Origin: Dipteris shenzhenensis | Taxonomy: Eukaryota; Polypodiophyta; Polypodiopsida; Gleicheniales | Assembly: GCA_047967505.1 (NCBI GenBank) | Contig: CM106538.1 | Length of the DNA stretch: 64,000 bases | Reading direction: 5' to 3' (one strand) | Shown: positions 31,140 through 40,230 of the stretch, piece by piece | How the letters are laid out: each line of letters starts with the position of its first letter | Position numbering within the stretch: position 1 is the first letter of the stretch | The notes under the pieces: generated by a model | The model's database searches: none | Told to the model about the DNA's origin: nothing | The model's input: the letters and a program-made list of their open reading frames with translations, nothing else | Program-made: the position numbers and the translations under genes

Positions 31140-32141
31140 ATGCCTGCACGAGGGTGTGTGGAGGACATTTGGGGAAAACAAGCCTTGGAATCTGCTCTGA
31201 CAGCCCTCTCGAATGGGACAGCCCACAAAGGTACCACTGAAGTGCTCACATGCCTCAACAAAATATGTCTCGTGCTAATTGAAAAAATAGACAGCCTAGA
31301 GGCCACAAATGTGGCCTTATTGGCTGAAAAATCCCATGTTGACAAGACCCTTGCTGAGTTTAAAAAACAGGGAGGGAAAATACAAGAAGAATGGAGGAAA
31401 GAAAAGGCCAAGAAAGAGGACTGGGAACAAGGAAAAACAGAATGGATTAATGAGAAGGTAAAGCTCCAAGATAAGATGCATTCACTGGGTGTTGAACCAC
31501 AGCAAATGAAGGATATGCAAATGCCTTCAGAGGGGAGTTGTAAAGCCATGGAAATACTCAGAACAGAGAATGCAGCTCTCAAAAAAGAGAGGGCCGCGAT
31601 GCAGGCCACGATGATTGGGAAACATGCTGAGATCACACAACAACTCAATAAAGGGAAAGAAGAAATGCTTGAATGGATAGCAGTGGTTAAAAAGGGATCA
31701 GTTGCACCCAAGAAGCAGTTTATCTATGAGACTCTAGAGGAAGAGAAAAGGAGATCCAGCAAGGTCTTGAATGTGCTTGTAAGGGGCTTGACGGTGGGAG
31801 ATACCCCAATGGCAGATGCCCAAGTTTTGTTCACTAAAATGGGGGTTAATCTCACATGCGAGACAGCTTGGAGAGTAGGTAAAGCTGAAACACCAATGAG
31901 ACCCTTAGTACTGAAATTCCGGAATGCCATGGATAGGTCCACCATTATGAGCATGAGAGCAGCATTGAAAGGGACCAGAATATATTTGGATGATGATCTA
32001 ACCCTCCTACAGCAGGAGCACAAAAGGGAGGGAATGGTACGGGTAATGACAGCAAGGGAGGCAGGAAAATGGGCTGTATATAGAGATGGTAAAGTCATTA
32101 TCCGCGAGAGACCAGCCAGGGAAGAGAAGGAAGATGGGTAG
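31140..32141 (+). CDS. LINE C ORF1 protein (coiled coil plus RRM/CTD-like nucleic-acid-binding region)
   Basis: A 333-residue open frame. Residues about 45-185 are rich in Glu/Lys/Gln/Leu with heptad-like spacing, consistent with a trimerising coiled coil as in L1 ORF1p. Residues about 207-235 (VLNVLVRGLTVGDTP...) resemble the first strand and helix of an RRM. Residues 243-300 contain AWRVGKAETPMRPLVLKFRN and GTRIYLDDDLT, which closely match the 'R.G......RP..VKF....R..I......L.G..I...DDL' pattern of the ORF1p C-terminal domain. Known members are RNA chaperones that coat LINE RNA in the cytoplasm. The ORF appears intact although ORF2 is not. The gap to ORF2 is 24 bp. Confidence 0.85.
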   Translation: MPARGCVEDIWGKQALESALTALSNGTAHKGTTEVLTCLNKICLVLIEKIDSLEATNVALLAEKSHVDKTLAEFKKQGGKIQEEWRKEKAKKEDWEQGKTEWINEKVKLQDKMHSLGVEPQQMKDMQMPSEGSCKAMEILRTENAALKKERAAMQATMIGKHAEITQQLNKGKEEMLEWIAVVKKGSVAPKKQFIYETLEEEKRRSSKVLNVLVRGLTVGDTPMADAQVLFTKMGVNLTCETAWRVGKAETPMRPLVLKFRNAMDRSTIMSMRAALKGTRIYLDDDLTLLQQEHKREGMVRVMTAREAGKWAVYRDGKVIIRERPAREEKEDG

Positions 32142-32165
32142 TTATGATGGTGTCGGACCAATGGG

Positions 32166-35100
32166 ATGAATGCACATAATGAACTCAAGATGGCAGTGTG
32201 GAACTGTAATGGCACACTCTGGTCTGACCCACGAGGATTCTCGGAGACATACACTGGGAGAGACATGATCTTTTACACCGAGACACATGAGAGTCCAGAG
32301 AGAGGACTGCCCACTGTGGCAGGATATACATGGGAGTCAGCTCACCGGAAGGAAATGAGGGGAGACAATGGAGTGCATGGCTCCGGAGGAGTGGCCATCC
32401 TCTTCAGATCACATTTGAGACCCCTCATTTCAGTGGTTCGGAGAGAGGAACACACGCAACATATGTGGGTCCGTGTCCAAATACTTGATGCCCGACCAAT
32501 CTACATGGCAGTGTGCTACATTCCCCCAGTATGCACACGCAGTCACTACGAAGGGACACAGCCCATATGAGACGATACATGATGATCTCATTGAGTTCTC
32601 CAAACTAGGAGACAACCTCCTTCTTGGTGACTTCAATGCACGCACAGGTGACAGGCAAGTGGGCCTACTTGACTTTACATCAGACTCTCTCATAGTACCA
32701 GAACTAGACACTGCAGATCTTGGCACAGTGAGACACTCAGCGGATGCATCACACGTGACAGGATACGGCCGGCATCTACTTGACCTGGGGGCTATCCATG
32801 ACCTAATCATATATAATGGCCTACAGAGATGGCCATTATTTGGTGGGTTCACTTGTTTCCCACATGGCGGAGGTACTAGTACAGTGGATTACATACTCGG
32901 TCCCCTATCCTTCACCTCACGCGTACACGACTTTGTTGTGCCCCCTGCCCCACTAGGTGCTGACCACTCATACCTATCCTTCAGTATTTCCACCACTACG
33001 CCAGTCACATGGAGAGCCCCCCCCACTCCCACTTGTGTACAGGTCCACTTTGACCGGACCCTTGACCCCATTTACGTGAGCCATTTGGCACAGGAGCTCC
33101 CGGGTTTACTACTTGGGGACGAGGTAGACCTCACCCATGCATCAGACACCCTTGCCATAGTGGTCACGGACGCAGCTATCAGATCTTTCCCTATGACTCG
33201 GCCTAGGCACGTTTCAGTAGGAAAGATGCCTCAAAACCCCTGGTATGATGATGAGTGCAAAGAGATGAGAGCTCACCTCACACGTGAGTAAGCCCTTGGC
33301 CACTTGACACCACCTGAGGCACAAAGGATCTCACAACGGCTGACACGCTACAAGCGGCGGGCTTTCCTCACCCATAGGATGGACGAGGTGATTAGTTCAT
33401 TCAGAGGAGGGGATCCTACTATTGGATGGGGGCTCCTATCGGAGAGAAAGCCGCCTATCCCCATCACAGACCCAAGTGTTTGGCACACATACGCATGCTC
33501 TCTCTATGATGTTCCCATGCAGGCACCACCTGATATGTCCACTATGCCCAGACCCGCCACTTGTCACTTGTTCACTGCACAAAATGTGCGGGCGGCACTC
33601 CGTCGGCTACATAACCGGAGAGCACAGGATCATGAGGGGCTACGAACAGAGCATTTCGCACACGAGCACAAGGTTTTGGCCCCGATCCTAGCACAGATGT
33701 TCAACCACGCCATATGCCACGGCTTTCCATGCTCCTGGAGCACTACCACCATCGTCCCAATACACAAGGCAGGTGACCCCATGGGCACTAGGAATTACCG
33801 CACTATCATGATTGGCCACACTCTAGCCAAGATCTATGGATCTGTAAGAGAGAGAGAGAGAGATCAGCAGTCACACAGAGGCACATGGGCAACGTGCCCT
33901 AGGACGGCAGACAGCATTCCACCCTAGACCACATCTTCACACTGAGGGCTATCATTGAGGAGGCGAGGTCGAGGCGTCAGAAAGTCTATGCTTGCTTTGT
34001 AGACTTTCGGAAGGCTTTCGATACTGTCCCACGATCTTGCATGATCAGGAGACTCCAAGAGATACAAATCCCATAGGTTCTCATTTGGGGGGTGATGCGC
34101 CTATATGAGTTTGTCAGGGGACGAGTTCGCGCCCCAAGAGGCCTATCAGGCTGGGTGGAGAGCACAATTGGGGTGAAACAGGGATGCCCCCTCTCACCGA
34201 CTCTCTTCAGCCTCTACATTGACGAGATCACATCCTTCATAGACTGCCTGGGAGGCGAGGGGTCACCGCTGGCTGATTTGTTGGTACCGATACTACTATA
34301 TGCGGATGACATAGTCCTCTTGTCGTCCTCAGCAGAGGGTTTACAGAGACATCTGGAGGCCCTCGAGGAGTTCTGCACACAGAGAGATCTGACAGTTAAC
34401 CTTGGGAAGACCAACGTTATGATCTTCAACACCTCATACCCAGTGCTCCATCGACATAGCTTCACTTACCGAGGTCAGCCAATAGAGATTGTGCAGTCCT
34501 ACACATACTTGGGTGCAGTTTTCACTAGGCCAGCTTTCACAATGATCCATGCAGCGCGAGCACGCCTCACACGAGAATATGGTACTCTGGCCCGTTTAGA
34601 GCGACGGTGTTTCCAGGCGCACTTCCAGGACCCACTGACGAAGTGCTGTCTTTTCGACACCCTAGTGAGACCAACTGCCATGTATGCAGCACCGTTCTGG
34701 GGGTGTGATATTTCAGCAGCAGAGTGGAAGAGATTTGAGCGGCTACAGATAATCATGGGATCCAAGATGATTCGTAGTAAGCCCTCAGTCCCCCATCAAA
34801 TAGTACAGGCAGAGTTTGCTATGACCCCTCTTCAGATCGATGCCACCTTTCAGACAATGAACTTCCTCCATAGAGTATGGGATCTACCTCGTAAAAGGCT
34901 ACCAAGACTAGAATTGGAATCCTCTATCCGACTGGCAGAGAGTGGGTTTGATACAGCATGGTATGCACACGTCTCTGCTTGGTTCGCCAGTCATGGCATT
35001 CAGATGGACAAGCTCCCTCCTTTTCAGTATAGCATGGATGCACCCCCGGAGCTGATTCCGCGAGATGAGATTAACCGCATCATACAGTTAGACCTCCTCC

Positions 35101-35486
35101 AACTTCACACACTTCGGACTTAGGGCCCCCCAGATTTCCCCACCAAGACCCAACTCTACTATGACCATTTCTTGAGAGTATCGGAGGATGGCCTCATCAT
35201 AAGACCCCAGTATCTTGAGGACAGAGGAGTCTCACATGCACTGAGGATTGCCATTGGACAGATGCTGGTCTCCTCCCATCAGCTGAGGATTGAGGCAGGG
35301 AGAGCTACAGGCAGACCCAGAGAGCAACGGACTTGTATGCTATGCACGATGGGTCAGGTCGAGACCGAGGAGCACTTTCTTTGTATATGTCCCACCTACT
35401 ACGAGATCCGAGGGCGCTACCATTACCTTTTTCAGGAGGGACACGAGTTTGGCCCACTCTCACAACTGATCCACTTCCAGGACTAG
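32166..35486 (+). pseudogene. LINE C ORF2: APE endonuclease, reverse transcriptase, CCHC motif, broken
   Basis: Endonuclease: MAVWNCNGTLW (32196-), then NLLLGDFNARTGD (32616-) and LGADHSYLSFS (32955-), covering the N, DFN and SDH-equivalent motifs. The RT follows: APILAQMFNHAICHGFPCSW and VPIHKAGDP (33676-33780), VDFRKAFDTVPRS (34003-), GVKQGCPLSPTLFSLYIDEI (34171-34230) and catalytic LLYADDIVLLSS (34291-34330). The C-terminal CMLCTMGQVETEEHFLCICP is at 35335-35394. Lesions are a frame change near 32535, an in-frame TAA at 33289, disruption by a GA run near 33848 with a frame change, TAG at about 34074, TAG at about 35121 and TAG at 35484. It would reverse-transcribe LINE RNA at a nicked target if intact; this copy cannot. 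Confidence 0.9.
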
Positions 35487-36111
35487 GTCTGTATTGGGCT
35501 CTACCTAATGGAGATGTGGAGACACAGAGAGACACTACTGCGACGGATCAGAGAGCAGCAGGATGCGACCACCACGTCACACGACACTGAGGTGGACCGA
35601 GCGTAGAGGCAAGTCACCGACTTCTATGCATTTGAGTTAGCTCCAGGGCACTCGGGAGTAGAGGAGGAGGAGCTAGCTGACATGAGAGATAGATGGGTCA
35701 GTAGAGGGGGTCGACACCACACCACTATTGGACGAGGGTCACAAGGATCTCACATGCGACAAGAGACCAGAGCACACACGATTGAGGTTAGACCTATTTC
35801 AGCTCTTCTCAAAGGCGACCAATAAAGACGTGGCATTGCACTTGACATAACCCATCGGATCTAGAGATCAAGGAGACCATGCCCCCCACCACAGCGCCAG
35901 ACAGCTCGACAGATGCAGATACGTGAGCTCTTTGTGTCACACCAGAGAGCTATCACGGAGCCTAGATACATGGAGCCAGATCATGTTCTTGGAGCATTAG
36001 CCCTGAGCGCCTGACATGCCCCACTCATGTTACATACTATTTGGCTTTTCTGGCCAGACTTGATATGATGTACTACATTAGTATTTCAGTTTATGTGTTT
36101 TCTAGTACTCA

Positions 36112-36221
36112 CCGAGGGCCTTAGCGAGCCCTTCACTCCAGCCCACTATGGCTTGTATGAGTTTACTTTGTTTCCGCACTTTTGTCCCATAGGCCCGCGA
36201 GGCCTCCCGCGGATGTTAATA

Positions 36222-36223
<2 letters not shown>
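36112..36223 (+). other. LINE family 3' end: two hairpins, TTAATA, CT tail
   Basis: The layout is GAGGGCCTTAGCGAGCCCTT, about 60 bp of spacer (CCACTATGGCTTGTATGAG...), CCCATAGGCCCGCGAGGCCT, CCCGCGGATGTTAATACA and (CT)n. The same arrangement ends LINE A (28127-28236), LINE B (30769-30874) and element D (51467-51825). Confidence 0.85.
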
Positions 36224-36273
<50 letters not shown>

Positions 36274-36330
36274 AACCGATAGACCCTTTGGTCTTTCATA
36301 GGCATTAATAAACCCCCTCCCTCCCTCACT

Positions 36331-36394
<64 letters not shown>
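36224..36394 (+). repeat. (CT)n - 45-bp truncated element - (CT)n
   Basis: CT run at 36224-36269. Then CCGATAGACCCTTTGGTCTT and TCATAGGCATTAATAAA (about 36275-36312) form a copy consisting of little more than the family 3' hairpin. Then come CCCTCC variants and a CT run to 36394. The insert has inserted into, or captured, CT repeats on both sides. Confidence 0.9.
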
Positions 36395-36396
<2 letters not shown>

Positions 36397-36738
36397 GCAA
36401 CCCGTAGCCCTCCGTCGCGTCAGCCCGCTCTCCCCGTCGCGCAGCCCCGCCCGCTCTACCCGTTGCTCCCGTCGCCTACCCTTTTAGCCTTCTTCTGGTA
36501 CTTTAGCAGCTTTAGCTGCAACTAGCAACGTAGCTAGCTAACTAGGTAGCTGCGCTACTAGCAGCCAGCCAACAGCGCCGCCAGCAGTAGTTCCTTCGCT
36601 CCTCGTTTGTCACTTGTTCTCTGCCCCCTGCTCACCTCGCAACAAGCTCCTAGGGTCTCTGACCCCGAGTTGTGGGCTAAAGCCCCAACCCAACCCGGGG
36701 GTTAGGTTCAGCTAAGGGGTTCTACAGAAATAGCCAAT

Positions 36739-37510
36739 ATGGAATGGCCTACCCTCTCCTCCAAATCCCCCTCAACTCCATCAACCTCAACTATCAAGAC
36801 TCGGTACTCTATAGTTGCAGCCATGACACCCTCTGCGTATGCACCCAATTACCAACAAGAAGGGTCCAAACGATCAATCATTGGGCTACATGAGCAGATT
36901 TATTATTTGCAGCAAGTAGTCAAAGAGTTAAGGCTTGAGCTAGTAGAAGTAGAAGCCCGTCTTCAAGTTCTAGAGGGACCTGGCAAGCAAGCAGTAATTG
37001 CTGAGGTTTGTCAACTCATGTAAGAACTCTCCTCCTACTCCTCAACTAGTCTCTACAGTGAAAGATATGGTTCATACCGAGGTACAATCAATCGAGAAAG
37101 AAGTGATTGAGGAGTTCGACACAAAGGCAAACAAGACTGATATCCAAGAAGAGATCAAACAACACGAAGCCAGACGCGATAATGCATTGAAGATTAGAGT
37201 GGGAGGCCTCCCTGAAGAATGGTTCAAAGATGATGACTCTTTTAGGGAGACTTTAGCACATGTCAAAGCAGCCATGCCTAATGATGATGATAATGATGAT
37301 GATGACGAAGCAACTAATATCCGCCACTCCAGAGGACATTCTATCCTTACACTTTAGTTGCGAGATCTACGGATCAAGCTTCTTCGACAATCTTACCAGT
37401 TGAAAGTGACCAAGATATGGATAGCTCAAGAACTTACACGAGCTCAATTGAAGAATAAGGCAACGGAATTAGCTAAAGTCGGGGCTGCTAGGCAAGATGG
37501 AAAATGGACA
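36739..37510 (+). pseudogene. Element D ORF1-like protein
   Basis: N-terminal low-complexity Ser/Thr/Pro, then a coiled coil (LHEQIYYLQQVVKELRLELV, 36885-36950), then after a frame change VSTVKDMVHTEVQSIEKEVI (37050-) and LKIRVGGLPEEWF (37186-, RRM-like strand). After an acidic Asp run and a further frame change comes TKIWIAQELTRAQL...GKWTV (37410-37510), the equivalent of the ORF1p C-terminal end seen in LINE C. It is broken by one stop (37021) and frame changes. It shares clear collinearity with element E. Confidence 0.7.
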
Positions 37511-37525
37511 GTTTAATGTGAAGGC

Positions 37526-37530
37526 ATAGC
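37526..37530 (+). repeat. Gypsy target-site duplication, left copy (ATAGC)
   Basis: ATAGC directly before the 5' LTR, repeated at 51345-51349 after the 3' LTR. It proves that both LTRs belong to one insertion event despite the 5.6-kb copia element nested in the 3' LTR. Confidence 0.95.
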
Positions 37531-38482
37531 TGTCACCACAATGTAAATATCCTAAGTCAAAGTACAGTTGACCATTTATTTGATCATAATTAAAGAGTTT
37601 TATATGTGTTAATTATGGTCAAAGAGTTATTTTAATGGTCAAAGGATTGACTACGGTCAAAGATACTTGACTCTAGTCAAGTAAACCTGACTTCGGTCAA
37701 GGAGACTTGGTTTATTACCAAGAGGGTTAACTGCGGTTAACCAGAGAACTACAGAGCTGACTACGGTCAGAAAGTGTTGACTTTGGTCAACAAGACTTGG
37801 CATGCGCCAAGAGGGTTAACCCCGGTTAACCAAGATGTGCCAACTTCGGTTGGAGAGACTTGGCTATAATTAAGGCGCCTCGATCCTTGGTCAAAGCTCC
37901 TTAATTATAATCAAGAGTGTTGACTCCGGTCAACCAGAGAATAAATATATATTTTTATATTTGTTAGGTGTGCACATGTGTTCAGTGGGGATGCCCACCG
38001 TAACTAGAATTAGTCCACAGTGTGTTATTTGCATGCAAAGCGCTAACAATTAATGGGTGCCATGGTGGTGCGCTTTAATTAATTGTTGCAGGTACTAGGA
38101 AGAGTTATTTTTCCTAAGCGCTACGGGAGCCTGACAAGCATCTAGGAGGCGGTTCGTGAGACCAAGTGCTTTGAAGACTCCAGAATGGCCCTTAGTGGCA
38201 TGTAATAGGACTTAGTCTAGATTTTAGACAAGTGGCATGTTGCCAATTTGAAATGAGCTTGAAGCTCTTGTAAGGATTCACGTTTTTGGATTCTGGATGG
38301 GCAGCTCTACACTGAACTGTGTATTCGAATTCTCTCTCATGAATAAAAACCTTCGGGGGGGTCCATCCCGACGTTTTGTCCTGGGCCCTAGTGCATCTAC
38401 AGAGAGAGGGAGTGAGCTGAAAGTATAATTGCTGTTTTTTTATGAGCTGTAATTGCTGTCTTTTATGAGCGAGTCGGTTATA
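37531..38482 (+). repeat. Gypsy 5' LTR
   Basis: TGTCACCACA...GGTTATA. A TATA-like AATAAATATATATTTTTATA at about 37940 and a polyadenylation-like GAATAAAAA at about 38340 suggest U3 to about 37980 and a short R. It differs from the 3' LTR at scattered single bases plus a 12-bp indel near 38407 (the 3' LTR has GGGAGAGCTTAT). Confidence 0.95.
37647..37934 (+). promoter_or_regulatory. Array of eleven short hairpins/palindromes in U3, many with C(TNCG)G loops
   Basis: Perfect or near-perfect 14-18 bp inverted repeats: TTGAC-TACG-GTCAA (37647), CTTGAC-TCTA-GTCAAG (37666), TGAC-TTCG-GTCA (37688), CTTGGT-TTATT-ACCAAG (37706), GGTTAAC-TGCG-GTTAACC (37725), CTGAC-TACG-GTCAG (37757), TGTTGAC-TTTG-GTCAACA (37775), CTTGGC-ATGC-GCCAAG (37796), GGTTAAC-CCCG-GTTAACC (37814), CCAAC-TTCG-GTTGG (37840) and GTTGAC-TCCG-GTCAAC (37919). 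A larger inverted repeat (TATAATTAAGG/CCTTAATTATA) spans about 37865-37910. Many arms are W-box cores (TTGACT/C, bound by WRKY factors). The block lies just upstream of the TATA-like sequence, and the 3' LTR holds a near-identical copy (about 44923-45208). Confidence 0.9.
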
Positions 38483-38483
38483 T

Positions 38484-38495
38484 TGGTATCAGAGC
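38484..38495 (+). other. Gypsy primer binding site
   Basis: TGGTATCAGAGC, one base after the 5' LTR. It matches initiator tRNA-Met. Confidence 0.95.
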
Positions 38496-39361
38496 GCAGC
38501 TTCGTGGTTTTCTAAAGCTACGACGGTCTCAAAATATGCCTGCAGCCAAAGGAAGGATCACAGCTGCACATGCCTTGTGGTGTGTTTGCTTGGAAATTGC
38601 TGAAAAGGAGAGGGCGGCCTGAATTTTAAAATTCTCTAGTTATGCAATACTCAGAAGAAGATGACGGCTTGTTGCAGCTGGGATAAGCATGAAATTCAGA
38701 ATCGCGGCAGAGAAATCAGAAATCGCCCATAGATAATACGTCGCTCTTCTCATACGTTTGAGATTTTGGGGCATTGGTATGCTTGAAGGAATCACCGCCT
38801 GAGATACGTCAATTGTATGAGGTGAAAATTTGGGGCAAGAGATTTTAGAAGCGGCGCAATCCAATCGCACAACAAGATTTGCTTGGAGGAATTCATTCCT
38901 GATGCTGAGCCGGCTAAGCTAAAACCACTTGAGGGAAGAGAATGAAAAGCGGCGCAATCCAATCGCACGACAAGATGTGCTTGAATGTATATGCCCTGAG
39001 CTAAGCCGGCTAGATAAACAGTAAATTTGGGAAAAGTTGAGGCGGATTGCTGTTTTGTGTGCTACGGCCTGTTTAGGCAGGGTTTGTGAATGTCAAAGGT
39101 TTGGTACGTAGCTGTTTTAATTCAGAACAGCATAGAAGAAGCGTGAAGCTTGACTACCAAGGATTAAGCGCAGTTAGCTTATCACTCGGGGAGCAAGGAA
39201 TTAGGCGTATCCTTCATATGGATAGCCTTAAGCAAGAGTAGGCAAAATATGACAGAGATGCGGAAGGAGATGCGTCGAAATGTTTGGTGAACAAGGGGCG
39301 TAACACGCGATGCGTGATGATCTACAAAATTCCGTCGCCTGCACACCCGTCTCTAACCTTA

Positions 39362-39600
39362 GGCTGATGTGGCAGCCCACCTGACGTGGCAGATCTAACA
39401 CGTGGTGCTGATGTGGCAGGCAAGGCAGCTAGAGCTGACGTGGCACATATGACACGTGGCAGTGCACAGAACAGTGCTGACGTGTCATTCTGACATGTGT
39501 CAGCTGATGTGGCAGACCCACATGCAGGGATGACGTGGCATGCACGTGTGAGATGACCTGGCATTCTAACAGGTGACTTGGATGCTGACATGGCTGACCA
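39362..39600. promoter_or_regulatory. Cluster of TGACGTGGCA / CACGTGGC (ACGT-core) motifs
   Basis: TGA(C/T)GTGGCA or a close variant occurs about ten times in 240 bp (for example 39364, 39383, 39410, 39434, 39479, 39506, 39531), with perfect CACGTG G-boxes at about 39400 and 39453. These match plant bZIP (TGA, ABRE/G-box) binding cores. Function is inferred from motif identity only. Confidence 0.7.
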
Positions 39601-39624
39601 GGGGTTAATCTAACTCAACCTTGG

Positions 39625-39790
39625 TAGTGGACTGGTTAGAGGTCCAGTTAGTTGACCCAACCAGTCTAGTCTGGTCACTATAACCAGACTGACCAGTCTA
39701 GTTAGTCCAGTTGCAGACTAACCACACCAGAACCAGTCAGTCTGGTTAGAGTAACTAGCCAGTTACTCCATCTGGTTACTGTTCTTTACA
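39625..39790. repeat. CCAGTCTGGTTA direct and inverted repeats
   Basis: Short direct and inverted copies of ACCAGTC(T)AG, TAACCAGACTGACCAGTCTA and CCAGTCAGTCTGGTTA crowd 160 bp of the gypsy leader. Arms such as TCTGGT/ACCAGA can pair with one another. Confidence 0.65.
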
Positions 39791-40230
39791 CCCCAAAAAA
39801 AAAAAAAAAGAACAGTTGCAGAGACTGTTTCTGCTAGCAGATTTCACCTGCCTGTCAGACTTTTACTGTCAGAAAAACAGCAGAAAAGCAGAGAAAACAG
39901 AGAAAACAGAGAAAGCAGATTTCTACTGTCAGAAAAGCAGCAGAAAAGCAGAGAGATCAGAGATTTGCAGAAAAAGAAAATGCATGCCTTTGTACACTGG
40001 GAAGATGAATCAGATGCTTCTGAGTGCTTTTTGCAGTAGCCAGAAAAAGGGCAATACAATTGTTGATGCTCTAGCAATTTTGTGGCTTTATGCTTTGAAT
40101 TGATAGCCCAGTTACTGGCACAAGTTGTGAATGCAAAACACCTCTTGTTGAGGTATCTTTCTGTTGGAAAAGCAAAGGTAGTTGTGCATCAGTTACCTAC
40201 ACGGTGTGTGAAATTTGCAGATCTCAGAAT

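Larger units (their letters stand above)
30887..36223 (+). mobile_element. LINE C: near-full-length L1/Tx1-like non-LTR retrotransposon
   Basis: About 5.3 kb from a CT-run border to a CT-run border. It holds a 5' UTR (30887-31139), ORF1 (31140-32141), ORF2 (32166-35486, broken) and a 3' UTR with two hairpins: AGGGC-CTTAGCGA-GCCCT at about 36114 and AGGCC-CGCGA-GGCCT at 36191-36205. TTAATACAT and CT repeats follow. Having an APE-type endonuclease N-terminal to the RT and a CCHC motif C-terminal places it in the L1/Tx1 group. No poly(A) tail is present; the 3' end is the CT microsatellite. It serves as the reference for the truncated copies A and B. Confidence 0.9.
36395..37530 (+). mobile_element. 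Element D, 5' part: ORF1-only (half-LINE) retroelement
   Basis: Starts directly after a CT run with a GC-rich 5' region (36395-36730), then an ORF1-like gene (36739-37510). It is interrupted by the gypsy element at 37530; its 3' UTR and tail continue at 51345. Aligning across the gap with element E shows that the 3' UTR follows ORF1 directly with no ORF2. The last five bases, ATAGC, are the gypsy target duplication. Confidence 0.8.
38496..40230 (+). other. Gypsy leader with several internal repeat blocks
   Basis: 1.7 kb without a coding region. It contains a duplicated phrase GCGGCGCAATCCAATCGCAC (38853 and 38952), the ACGT-core cluster at 39362-39600, the CCAGTCTGGTTA block at 39625-39790 and a purine-rich duplicated block ACTGTCAGAAAAxCAGCAGA (39865 and 39925). 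Confidence 0.7.

Noticed and set aside
31100-32852. Long antisense frames opposite LINE C ORF1/ORF2 (up to 203 codons)
   Set aside because: They are shadows of the coding strand; no domain is recognisable and the sense frames have clear family motifs.
40204-40230. Earlier GTG start for the gypsy gag
   Set aside because: The ATG at 40231 is 9 codons downstream and preferred in a eukaryotic transcript.
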